Of a stretch of DNA of 64,000 nt, positions 12,379 to 22,677 are shown piece by piece. This stretch comes from Plasmodium coatneyi (lineage: Eukaryota; Apicomplexa; Aconoidasida; Haemosporida; Plasmodiidae). How positions within the stretch are numbered: the stretch's first letter is position 1; every line of letters starts with the position of its first letter. A program made the position numbers and the translations under genes. The notes beneath the pieces are model-generated. The model saw only the letters and a list, made by a program, of their open reading frames with translations. It made no database searches and was not told where the DNA came from. Where the stretch lies: assembly GCF_001680005.1 (NCBI RefSeq), contig NC_033562.1:310001-374000 (forward strand), given 5' to 3'.

Positions 12379-15300
12379 CTACGCAATAAGAAACGCCAAG
12401 ATGGCGAACAAAAGCATAATATGCGAAAGTGAAGAGGCGAAAGAAAAGCTGCACACGACCCCTTCATGCATAGGTTTAGTGCCCTTGGGGCAAATGCAAT
12501 TTACCCTATTATTTTTCAATTCGCACGTTGCCTTCAAATCGCATCCCCCGTTTTTCACTTCGCAAGAATTCTGTTCGTTTAAAATGCACTTCCCCTTCAC
12601 CATGTTGTAGTTAAGGAAGCACAAACATTTTTCACTAAACCTTTGAATGAAGCAGAAGGAGTTGGATGGGCACACCCTATTTCTGCAGTTCTTTTCCACA
12701 CGGTGCGCTGCGGCCTTCAGGCTATCTTCATCCCATTCATCCTCTCCCCAGTCATCCTCTCCCCAGTCTTCCTCTACCCAATCCTCTTCTCCCCAATCCT
12801 CCTCTTCCAAGTCCTCCTCTTCCCAGCCGTCGTAAAGGTCCCTATCGGTATCGTCACCTCCGTCGTCATGTCTTTCCTTGACTTTCCTCCCATCTCCCGC
12901 CTTGGCTTCGTTCAGCTTCTTCCAAATTTCCTGGTACTTGGTGAGGGGCCTCCCCTCCATGTTCTTAGCGTCCTCTCCTCGGTCGGGCACCTCCATCCCC
13001 CACCTTTCGTTATATGCCAACAGCGCATCCGCAAACTTCATCGCGTCAGTATCCTTCTCACTGTCGTACTCCACAAAGTTGTAGAACAGTGCCATATTAT
13101 GGTTGCTGACCTGAGGTTCGTGCAAAAAGGAGTACCTAATACTTTTCAAGACATTTTTATAACTGGCAATTTTCTTTTTAAAGATTTTCCGCAATTTTTT
13201 CACCTTATCGTAGTTTAGCATATTTTCATGAGAGAAATTTGCACATAACGTTTCAACATTAATGGATGCCACTTCATTGTCTTGCTTGAGAGTCCCTTTT
13301 ATGTCCAGCAGGGTAGGCACCTTCTCTTCCACTTGTTGTAGAAGCTCTTTTCGGTCATTAATTTTTTTCACCATGATGTGAATGACGAACGTCAGATCTT
13401 CATTTAGACTATCAATAAGTTGTCTGTAAATTTTGTAAGTTTTTATATTTTCCATTCTATCTGTGAAGAAATAAATATTATCCTCTTTTTTTTCCCTGTA
13501 AAAATAGTTTGTACTGAGGTGGAACGTTCTTTGTTTTTTGTGTAGGTTTGCATTAACAGTGTTTATTGTGTGTACTGTATCCTTCACCTTTTTAAGATGC
13601 GTGAGCAACTTATTGGTGTTATTTTCGCATCGTATAAGGTTGGTCACCAGGTCGGTTATGCTCATGTATATATACTTGAGCATAGCCGACTTGCGTCCTA
13701 CCCCCCCATTGGAGCAACAAACTTGAGGGAAAAACTCAAGGTGGACTTTCATTTCCTTTATGTACGCATCACAGCATCTGTTTTGCTTCTCGAAGTATTT
13801 TATAATTTTCTCGTGGTATAAGGTATACATGTTAAGGTCCTCCACTTGGTACTTTCTCAGAAAAGCATACTTGCTTAGCCCGTAGTAGTCCACATTGGGT
13901 TCTTCCTCTGTTTCTTCTTTTTCTCCTTCCCTTTCGTTTTGCTTCTTAAATTTGGTTAGATTTCTTTCTCTTTCTCGGTACATCTCCACGATGTCTTTAT
14001 AAATGTCCATCAATGAGTTGTACTTTTCCAGTGCGGCGTTGGAAACTTCCCTCTGATATTCCTTCTGCAGATCACTTGGGGGATCGCTTTCCCCCTGAAG
14101 TGGTCGCCCCATCCGTGCCATTTTGTTCTTCACGTAGGAAATATTTTCTTCATACAATTTGGCCCTCCATCTGAGAGCAGAAATATCTCTTTCTATTTTT
14201 CTCACCTTTTCGCGGTTCCAATTTTTTTTCTCCCACGATCTGTACAGCCAATTTAGAATCCTGTTGTACTGTTCCATGGATTCTTTTTCGAAGAGGATTT
14301 CTTTTTGGCTAGCTGCACTTCTGGAGAACAAGGGTCCGATAAGTGGTTCATCTACATGTGCTGTTTCGCTGAGGTGGACGGCAGGCTGTCCTATGACAAA
14401 ATAGGCAATTTTTTCTTCGCTGCAGTAGATGTCCTCCTTCGAGGTCATCCCATTTGAATTCTCCGCAGGGAAGTTCCTCTTCTTCTCATCCACCTTTCTG
14501 ACGCCTTGAAAGAAGAGCCGATACAGTTGGTAGTTCGACATGATGTTTTCCTTTTCTATTATTGCGTTCCAGAATGGCATTCCGTTAGGAATATATTTTA
14601 TGTGTTTCACTTGAAAGGATGTAATTTTTTTTCTGTCTCCATTTAGTAAGTCGCAGGTGTATACTGGGTGATGCATCCAGTAAGGTCGGGCATTCTCACT
14701 GGAAGAGGAATAACTGCTTCCCTGTTTACTATCCCACCATTTAGGAGGCGTGTTCCCACCTGAATCATGTTCATAGTTTGGCACCACCCCAGAGCAGGAA
14801 ATGGCCAATTCCCCTTGCAGCTGCTCTCCGTTTGACACATAAAGGATGTGTGGAATCCTGTCTAGGCGCCTTTTTCTTTTCCTGTATTGGAGTGGTCCCT
14901 CGTGAGCCTTACTCAAATTTTCATCCACCTGTACTCTCCCCTTCTTCCTGCAAAAGGAGTTCACCATGGTACCCTTCAACTCGTTATAGGGCGTCATCCC
15001 AAAATTCAAAACGAGATGAAAAAAAACGGTCTCCAGGAGGCTCATATCCGTGTCCCTGGATCTGGAGTACAATTTGAAAACTTGGCTCTCCTGCGTTTTG
15101 TATAGCATGTATTTGTAGGCCTCGGAGAGTGAGTTGGTTATTAGTGCATTGTTTAGCAGGTCGAATGGAAACTTCAAGGGGGAATAACAAGTTGACGAAG
15201 GTGAAGCGGCGTAAGAGTATAGGGAAGACGCGCAGGAACTAACAGAAGATACAGTTGCTTCGTTTATCGTGTCGAATTCATCTCCCATGTCGTTTAGGTT

Positions 15301-17976
15301 GTAAAAAATCAACTTCCTTACCACATCCTTGGAGTATACAGAACTGTCTATGGAACAGGACTGCCCATGATAACAACCAGAAGAACTATGCTCCTCCCAA
15401 TTTTCGAACTTTTTTAAAATATGCCCTGAAATTTCATCACTGTTGAATATGCTAGAAAAATAGGAGTGAATTTGTCTGAAGCCGTTTTTTACTTGTTCAT
15501 CGTTTTTGTTGCTCTCCCCGTTTGGAGATTCCTTTCCCGATTGGAAAAAATTTGCTACGTGGACGAGCGGCTTTTCCATGAAGTTCCTGGACAGCTCATA
15601 CACCACACGCAGGTTATTTGCACCCCAACTGGGATCACCCTCATCAAAGTCTCCATCCCCATTAGTGGTATTGCTCTCCCCAATGTAGTCACTACTTATG
15701 TCGGGGCCAAGGTCTACCCCAAGGTATGCACTCATAAAGTTGGGGTTCAGGCCGAACAGGTAGATCACGTACTTTAGGAGAAGGTGAGAAAGGTCCCCCT
15801 GCTTCATCACGCCGTCTAAATTTTCAAGAGTCAAATCGTGGCAGAAGTCTTTGTTCACCCCAATTTGGTAGCTACTTCGCAGATGTTCCAGGTGGGTCTC
15901 ATAGAGGAGAAGCAAAAAACGGTTGCTGAGGAGAAAGGCCGATGGAGTGATTCTACCCAAAAAGGCTATCTTCCTTTTCAGAATAAGGACAATCCTTTTT
16001 ACAACAACTATTTTTCCAAAAAGGAGAATGCGTCTGTAAAATCCTACCATTTGTTCTTTCCTCAACTTGAGGTTAAACAAAATGGGGTGCATCTCCACTT
16101 TTTCTACATTTTCAATGTGCTTTATTTTTATTTTTTGATTTTTCAATTTTCTGTATCGAGTTAGAAGCTTCACAACACTTCGCAGCCGCTTCAAATATTC
16201 GTCTTCTCTTTTCATTAGCTCCTCGTTTAGTTTGTCTTTTTTCGTTTTGTCTTCTTCGCTTAAAAAGGAGTGACTTGTTTTGTTCCACGTGGATTCCCAC
16301 AATTCTGGGAAGTCCCTCTTCCCCACGTTGCGTAGAAAGGAGTGTCCCTGTTCAGGAACGCTGCTGCCATGTTCTTCGACTGGCTCTCCCCCTTTAAGGG
16401 TGCTCATCGAGTTCCTCTTCCGTATGCCCTTCTCTACAAACTGCTCGTATTTATTTTTCACATTTTTGTACTTCAAAAAGGAACCGTTTAGTGCATCCAT
16501 TTTCTGTGCAATTCTTTCTGCTATGTAGACCCTATTATCTTTGGCGTTTTCTCGAATATAATCCAGTGAGAAAATATCCCTCACGTTTAGGTGGTAGTCC
16601 TTTAGGTGCTCATACAAAAAGGAGTACATGCTTATGTACTCATCGAGCAGTTGAAAGATGTGCTTGATTTCCGCCCCGCCGGTGAGCTCCACTTGGCGTG
16701 GGCCCTTCCTACGGAAGGTGGCTGTCCCGGTTGGTGGGTTGCCTATCCCTGTTGACGCTTTACCCGTCTCCCCCCCCAGCTCCCTTGTAAGCCACTCCAA
16801 CGACGCCTCCACGCTGCTCCGAACCCGCAGCATCCTCTCGATAATGAAAAAAAAATACTTCTCGAAAAAGTTTCTCCTTCGATACATTTTTTTCTTCTCC
16901 CTTTCCACTAACGTGTCCAGATCCTTGTGCAGGTAATTTTTTGCCAACTGTTCAAATCGCTCAATTTCTTCCAGCGATAATCTATCGTAACTCTTGTCCC
17001 TGAGTTCCTTCTCCAAGTCTCTGCAGTAGTTTCTCCCTTCCTGTTGCTCCTCCACCTGTATCATTTGTTTTCTCATTTCGACGACGGAGCTGTGAATGTA
17101 GCTTTGCAGGGACGCCTCAAAGTTATGCAACATAGTTTTTACACTTTTGGCAAACTGCTTGGTGCATTTTTCTCCAGAAATGCTTTTGTAGTCGTCGTTG
17201 CAGGTTGGCGGATTGTTCATTGATCCATCTTGCGGGTCATCCATTGAGACGTCTGTCGGCTCATCCCATATTAACACACCGTAGTTGACGTAAAAACCCG
17301 AATAGACATCCTCCTTGATCTCCAAAGAAGGATTAAACAGGGCGTTAGCCATGTCTGTTTCGCTCCTCAAAAAACGTTGGAAATATTTCGAATAATTTAG
17401 ATAATATAGCTTTGTCGCTATGTACATGTGGGTATATCTAACAATTTCAATCTGCTTGCGAAGGGAGTTCTTCTGATTGATGTAGGAGCAACTTACGGAT
17501 GGTTTACTCTGAATGAATTTTTTTTTGTAGTAATTGATCATTTCTTCAAGGAGGTCCTTCAGGTCCCTTTCTGTTTTTACACCTCGTAGGTACTTCTCAT
17601 CGGTGAAGCGCTTTCCGTTTGTATTTTCCTCCTTTTTTTTTTTCCCTTGTTTTGCCTTCACTCCACCCACACTTCCTTCCCCTACCCCAAACAGATACAG
17701 CTCCTTCCTAAACGTTAACCCTAGTGAAGAAAACAAGTAACGAATCGAAAAGTACATTTCATGCAACACCTGTCTCTCTTTCTTTATTTCTTCCACAATT
17801 TGAGCCATCCTCTCGTCGTTCCTATCACCCAATCGAATCCTTTCCGCTTCCTCGATCAGAGCAATCAAGGAGAGGGTACACTCCCTCACTGTCACGTGCA
17901 CACTGTGGATATTCTTCCAGTTGAATGCTTCACACAAGTGGAGAACAACCACCACAAGGAGGAGAAACAACCTCAT
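12379..17976 (-). CDS. MSP1P: Merozoite surface protein 1 paralog (MSP1P)
   Basis: A single-exon gene of 1865 residues. I start it at the ATG at 17976 because it opens a clean signal peptide (MRLFLLLVVVVLHLCEAF). The frame stays open for 49 codons upstream, but that stretch lacks signal character. The body is hydrophilic and helix-rich and lacks the large Ala/Pro repeats of MSP1. Near the C-terminus is a strongly acidic Trp-containing repeat (WGEEDW-like units, nt 12735-12830). It is followed by two EGF-like domains (CPSNSFCFIQ; then CEVKNGGCDLKATC) and a hydrophobic tail fit for a GPI anchor. In P. vivax the paralog sits directly beside MSP1 and its C-terminal part binds red cells. Gene order and architecture here match. 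Same orientation as MSP1. Confidence 0.95.
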   Translation of the reverse strand: MRLFLLLVVVVLHLCEAFNWKNIHSVHVTVRECTLSLIALIEEAERIRLGDRNDERMAQIVEEIKKERQVLHEMYFSIRYLFSSLGLTFRKELYLFGVGEGSVGGVKAKQGKKKKEENTNGKRFTDEKYLRGVKTERDLKDLLEEMINYYKKKFIQSKPSVSCSYINQKNSLRKQIEIVRYTHMYIATKLYYLNYSKYFQRFLRSETDMANALFNPSLEIKEDVYSGFYVNYGVLIWDEPTDVSMDDPQDGSMNNPPTCNDDYKSISGEKCTKQFAKSVKTMLHNFEASLQSYIHSSVVEMRKQMIQVEEQQEGRNYCRDLEKELRDKSYDRLSLEEIERFEQLAKNYLHKDLDTLVEREKKKMYRRRNFFEKYFFFIIERMLRVRSSVEASLEWLTRELGGETGKASTGIGNPPTGTATFRRKGPRQVELTGGAEIKHIFQLLDEYISMYSFLYEHLKDYHLNVRDIFSLDYIRENAKDNRVYIAERIAQKMDALNGSFLKYKNVKNKYEQFVEKGIRKRNSMSTLKGGEPVEEHGSSVPEQGHSFLRNVGKRDFPELWESTWNKTSHSFLSEEDKTKKDKLNEELMKREDEYLKRLRSVVKLLTRYRKLKNQKIKIKHIENVEKVEMHPILFNLKLRKEQMVGFYRRILLFGKIVVVKRIVLILKRKIAFLGRITPSAFLLSNRFLLLLYETHLEHLRSSYQIGVNKDFCHDLTLENLDGVMKQGDLSHLLLKYVIYLFGLNPNFMSAYLGVDLGPDISSDYIGESNTTNGDGDFDEGDPSWGANNLRVVYELSRNFMEKPLVHVANFFQSGKESPNGESNKNDEQVKNGFRQIHSYFSSIFNSDEISGHILKKFENWEEHSSSGCYHGQSCSIDSSVYSKDVVRKLIFYNLNDMGDEFDTINEATVSSVSSCASSLYSYAASPSSTCYSPLKFPFDLLNNALITNSLSEAYKYMLYKTQESQVFKLYSRSRDTDMSLLETVFFHLVLNFGMTPYNELKGTMVNSFCRKKGRVQVDENLSKAHEGPLQYRKRKRRLDRIPHILYVSNGEQLQGELAISCSGVVPNYEHDSGGNTPPKWWDSKQGSSYSSSSENARPYWMHHPVYTCDLLNGDRKKITSFQVKHIKYIPNGMPFWNAIIEKENIMSNYQLYRLFFQGVRKVDEKKRNFPAENSNGMTSKEDIYCSEEKIAYFVIGQPAVHLSETAHVDEPLIGPLFSRSAASQKEILFEKESMEQYNRILNWLYRSWEKKNWNREKVRKIERDISALRWRAKLYEENISYVKNKMARMGRPLQGESDPPSDLQKEYQREVSNAALEKYNSLMDIYKDIVEMYRERERNLTKFKKQNEREGEKEETEEEPNVDYYGLSKYAFLRKYQVEDLNMYTLYHEKIIKYFEKQNRCCDAYIKEMKVHLEFFPQVCCSNGGVGRKSAMLKYIYMSITDLVTNLIRCENNTNKLLTHLKKVKDTVHTINTVNANLHKKQRTFHLSTNYFYREKKEDNIYFFTDRMENIKTYKIYRQLIDSLNEDLTFVIHIMVKKINDRKELLQQVEEKVPTLLDIKGTLKQDNEVASINVETLCANFSHENMLNYDKVKKLRKIFKKKIASYKNVLKSIRYSFLHEPQVSNHNMALFYNFVEYDSEKDTDAMKFADALLAYNERWGMEVPDRGEDAKNMEGRPLTKYQEIWKKLNEAKAGDGRKVKERHDDGGDDTDRDLYDGWEEEDLEEEDWGEEDWVEEDWGEDDWGEDEWDEDSLKAAAHRVEKNCRNRVCPSNSFCFIQRFSEKCLCFLNYNMVKGKCILNEQNSCEVKNGGCDLKATCELKNNRVNCICPKGTKPMHEGVVCSFSFASSLSHIMLLFAILAFLIA
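12735..12832. repeat. 15-bp repeat coding acidic Trp pentads in MSP1P
   Basis: About six imperfect 15-bp copies (cattcatcctctccc type). On the minus strand they encode (E/D)(E/D)DW(G/V/D) pentads just before the EGF module of the MSP1 paralog. Confidence 0.85.
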
Positions 17977-19601
17977 CTTTATCTCCACAAAGAGGAAGAA
18001 AGACCAAATTGCCGTGCAGGTGTTCATGCTGGCACGTACACACGCACTTCGTTCGTACAACACACACTTACACGCATATCCATATCCGAAACGCGTATGA
18101 ATGTGATGAGGTTTTCCAAACAAATGAGCAGATCTGAGCGCCTTGCATCTGTTTCATCAGTTTGTTTAAGCGCCACAACAGACTCTCTCAAGTGTCCATG
18201 TGTAAATGAATCACGGTAAGTAAAGACATGTGTTTATTTACGCATATGTATGGGCTAACAAATTGAAACCCCATTTTTAAGTCCCCGTGAATTTACCAAC
18301 TGTTAAAGGAGTTCCCCCCCTCTCTCCTTATGCATGCTCTCCAGACGAGCAACGAACTAGCAGGGCGCCCTCTGCATGCGCGGCGCATGGGTAGCCCCCC
18401 CGGTTTACCACCTCCAGCTAAACCATTGCACAGCATGGACTTCATTAATGAGAAAAACAGAAAAAGAATTCCCAACGTGTGAAATATCTCATCATTTCAA
18501 CAAAACATTGTAATGTCTTTTTTTTTTTTTTTTCATTCAGTAGAACATAGGATGCGTCTGCAGTTATTCTTTTTTCTGCATGCGAATTTGACTTGCTGCA
18601 TGCGCCCTGGGGGGACAAAAAAAAAAAATAAATAAAATAAAGTAAAATAAAATAAAACAAAATAAAAGGAACATAAATACAGGGGTAACCACAATGGTGG
18701 CGACGCAGAGGAAGCCCAACTGAATTCCTCTTAACTTTATTTTCCCCATTTTGGGCCTCCTCTCAAATTGGGTCACCAAATCGGCGGCTGTGCTGCCCCG
18801 TGGTGAGACACCTTAACAGAGTCCCCGAGGGTATGTATGTACTTCCCCCGAACCAATTCGTATAGAGGCCATTTGGACGAAGCCACCTCCACCATAGGAG
18901 CATCTTTCCCTTTATGGCCCCACGCTTCTCGTTTTTTGCTACCCCCATTTTGGTACGATGAGATCCTAATTACAAGGTGTACACATTTAGCAGAGCCTCC
19001 AAAATGGTTAAGCGGTGGAATCGAAAATGTAGACCAAAGATTTGTCCCCCCCGAGGTTATCCCCCTTCCGTCTTTTCTACCGACATGCGTGTAATGGGGG
19101 AAATCATATGCCTTACTCGGATACGTCTGGGTGAAAAGAGGGGCAACTCACGTAATGAACAGAGGCGCCCACGAAATTACCCCAACAATATTGCCGATCC
19201 CGGGGGAAACCTGAACTTGCGCATATTCCTATGTAGACGCCGTAAAATTCGGGGCTCGCTTCAAAGGGGTAAACCTTTTCACAGTAGGCATTCGAGAGGA
19301 ATTATTTTCTTTCACGCCCGCATTCTTCCCCATCCTCCTTCCAATCCGCGTTGTCTTGGTACACCTTTCTGTGAAAATTTCCCGCACTCGCGTTTACTTT
19401 TTTTTTTTTTTTTTCTCCAAACGGCAATACGCAGTAGAAAAGAAAAAGAGCGAATTGCCCAACTGTTCACCTGTACATATTTTTTTTAAAATCCACTTTA
19501 TCATGAGGATAATTAAAAAAAAGAAAAGGGAAAATCCATCTCACTGCATCTATACTAATCTGTGAAAAAGCAAACCCAACTTGTAGCTCCGCGCAGGCAA
19601 A
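17977..19601. other. Intergenic between divergent MSP1P and DRC3 genes
   Basis: About 1.6 kb separating the start of the MSP1 paralog (minus) from the start of DRC3 (plus). It therefore contains both promoters. It has poly(T)/poly(A) runs at 18519 and 19400 and a TAAAA-rich stretch at 18622-18667. I see no gene; open frames here are Arg/Pro-rich without recognisable domains. Confidence 0.65.
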
Positions 19602-22066
19602 ATGGAAGGAGACGAACAGGACGACGAGGTCGGAAAGACAAACATGAATGACCCCCATGATGGTGAAAAGAGGCAACATGAGGAGGACGCCCTTTTCGAC
19701 GATATCATCCCACAGAGGGATTATAGGCGGATAGGCACAAATGTAATAAATGAGCAAATGCTAATCGAAGAAATAAACAAAAGTGGGGGGTCCCCTGGGG
19801 GGAGGAACCTCACTGAGGAGTTTAACCACGCCAAGGTGTTGTCCCTCGAAAATAGGAAGATTCTCCTCATACAAAATATTGACCTTTTTAGGAGTACGTG
19901 TGGAGCGTTGCTAAGATGGGCTTCGGAGCTGCACTTAGAAAATGCCCCACTGATTACCCAACTTGCCCACCGCTTGGGCGTTGCTTCTCTCACACACCCA
20001 CTAAATACGCACCCACTAAATACACACCCACTAAATATACACCCATGCACATATGATACACATATGATACACCTATGGTACACCCCTGTGCAGGCCTGGA
20101 GGAACTCCGCCTGGACAACAACCTCATCGAGGAAATCGAAAACCTGGAAGGACTCTCCAATCTAAAAATCCTAAGCATATCCAACAACAAAATAAAAAAA
20201 ATAAAAAACCTCAGTCAGTTGCAGAACCTGTCTGAACTAAACCTCCACAATAACCTAATCGAAAAAATAGAAAACTTAGAAAATAACGTAAATTTAAAAA
20301 TCCTAATTTTAAGTAAAAATAGAATAAAGCACATGGAGAATGTAACCTACCTGAGGGTTTTAAAAAAATTAAAATTTCTCAACTTGATGGATAATCCGAT
20401 ATGTCAAGAAGAGAACCTCCTCATCCAAGTGGGTTCTACTTTGTCTACTCTAAAATGTTTCAACAATGTGCTCATAACGCAGGAGAGTACATATAAACGA
20501 CGAGGGGTTCCTTCCCAATCGGCGGAGTGTTACCAAGGTGGGGACTCCCCTGTGGAAAACTCCCCCCAGGATAACTACTCCAACAACCATTGCGATAATT
20601 ACGAAAAGAAAATCAGCGAAGCGTACTTGTCTAACATCACCACGCTGGACCAGGCCCTCTTTGACAAAAAAAAGGAGCCTTCTGTTTTTCTCAAAATTGG
20701 TTACTACTCCAAGATTAAGGAGGACTTTCTGCGTGACGTCCGTTTGATGAATTCCACCCTGATGTAAGTCCGAGCGTATTAAACCATATACATATATCAT
20801 TACGCAGACGAAGAGGTATATGTAGCACCCCGTAACCACCCACTTACCCCCCCTTAACCGCAGAGACCAAATCCTCCAGTTGAACGAAGAGCGCAGCAAA
20901 TGCTCCCGCACCTTCGAAAACGACGTGGAGAACTTCACCTCCCAGTATATGAAGAACAACATTGCGGCGTTCAACCAGCTACGGAAGAGGTCCAAGCGGG
21001 TCGTCCGTGCCCTGCTCACCTTCCTGGGTTGCGAAAAAGGTGCGTTCCGCAGCGTCACTTAGCACATGCATATGATGTTGTGTGCATGGAAAATAGTATG
21101 CCTATGCATGTGCATACTACACACGAACATGCGAACATACGCTAACTCTCCCAACCATGCTCCCGCTTTATTTACGGCAGACCCCCCTCCCGTGGAGCTC
21201 AGGAAATGCCCAGACACGTATAAAAAAAGGACCCAGCCAAGTGACCACAAAATGCTTAACGATACGATTACGAGGAAAGTTCAAAACGTCTGCGCAGATT
21301 TTCGTTTCAAGGGAGACAATAATGAGGAGATTCCCCAAGGGGGAACAACACCTTCCCAAGAGGATCAACCCCACCGGGTGGGAACCTCCGAACCGCCTCC
21401 TGACAACCCCGAGGGGAAGCAGCCAAATGGGAGTGATACCCTCCTCCTTGAGGAAAAAAAATACAACATTATAAAAAAGTATATAGAAAAAAACATGGAG
21501 GAGAATTTCCTCTTCAGGGACAAGCTAATAAACGACGAACTAGCCAATATGGTTTCCATAAATAATTTTCTAGAATGTTTTAAAAAGGAAGTCTCTAAAA
21601 TGATAAAGCTCATAAATGACCATATATCAGATTACTTCCGTAAATTGGAAGAATTGGAGGAGAATTTTAACTCTAGAATTATTAACTTTTTTGCCGAGGT
21701 GAAGAATAATGAGCATCCCTCCGTCAGGCTCAGGTAAGCAGTGCGCCAGGCAAGCATTCCTCACGTGATTACTGTGGCGCACCCTCACCATGCGTGTCTG
21801 CCACCCATACTTCCTTTCCTCCCCGCAGCGAGGACGAAATAAACGAGTACTACGCATACAAAGGCAGCCGCTCAAACATCCTGAACAACCTGGAGGACTC
21901 CATCTCCAGCAGCTACAACAAAGCAGGCACCTTCCTCATCGAGGAAAAAAAGAAACACTTATTTGTCAAGTCCAGGGATCGCATTTCGGAGATTGAAAAA
22001 ATTGTCGATGTGTCTAACGATTTGTTTTATTCCTACCTCAGCATTCTGCGCGTCCGTGTTGAGTGA
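19602..22066 (+). CDS. DRC3: Dynein regulatory complex subunit 3-like (LRRC48) protein
   Basis: Five exons join in frame to 642 residues: 19602..19893, 20094..20763, 20864..21039, 21181..21733 and 21829..22066. DRC3 is a leucine-rich-repeat subunit of the nexin-dynein regulatory complex of motile axonemes. The N-terminal motif VINEQMLIEEIN near residue 47 and the block KVLSLENRKILLIQNIDLF correspond to the conserved start of DRC3/LRRC48. They are followed by about five LRRs (ELRLDNNLIEEIENL, ILSISNNKIKKIKNL, ELNLHNNLIEKIENL) and an LRR cap (LMDNPICQEENLLI). The rest is coiled coil with charged low-complexity inserts, ending at SILRVRVE. The exon 1/2 junction restores the LRR register exactly. 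In Plasmodium the only axoneme is in male gametes, so expression there is expected. Confidence 0.88.
19990..20047. repeat. 15-bp minisatellite in DRC3 intron 1, inverted copy of the MSP1-upstream unit
   Basis: Three to four copies of ccactaaatacacac, which is the exact reverse complement of the gtgtgtatttagtgg unit at 10.1 kb. It lies inside the 200-bp first intron of DRC3. Confidence 0.85.
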
Positions 22067-22467
22067 CTACCACTTGTGCGCCTCCAAAAGGGTTGTATAA
22101 ATGTTTACCTATTTATAATGGGTGTGTTAATATGCGCCCCTGTTTGCGTGTGACGCTTCCCGTGGCTTCCCACTTTTCACCACTGCAGTGGCCTATGCAA
22201 AGGGTGTGCATTTGTTTCATGCTTCTTAACTTGGGACCCATCCCCGACACTTCCTTACGTTCCACTTCGCTCCCGCTGGAGCTTCCCTTTTTGAATTTCT
22301 CTTCGAACTTTACTCCACCCACGACGTCGTACCTAACAGGGGGACGAACGAATGGCGCACGCTCACACATAGGCGAGCCGGGGTACGCAGGGCTGGTGAT
22401 AGGTGCCCCTCCCACACACCCCGGGAAAGAATAAAGAATGCCCCCAAGCAACGGGTTCAAGTGGAAG

Positions 22468-22505
<38 letters not shown>

Positions 22506-22677
22506 CATATAACATATAACAACACAGCGCAACGCAATGTAATGCAAAGCAGGTCAGCCACAATGAGGCAAAACAAAACGAGTACCTCTACGTGCAGCAC
22601 ACCGCACCCGCTTGTACCAGATCTGACAGCCCATCCAGCGAGGAAGAACAGCCCCACGCATCCCTCCCCCGTATGAC
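22067..22677. other. Intergenic between DRC3 and the helical-repeat gene
   Basis: About 600 bp with no supported gene. An uninterrupted poly(A) run of more than 30 bases starts at 22468. Confidence 0.7.

Noticed and set aside
18977..19489. 170-codon frame upstream of DRC3
   Set aside because: Arg/Pro-rich without recognisable features, ends in a poly(T)-derived Phe run, and overlaps the expected DRC3 5' region.
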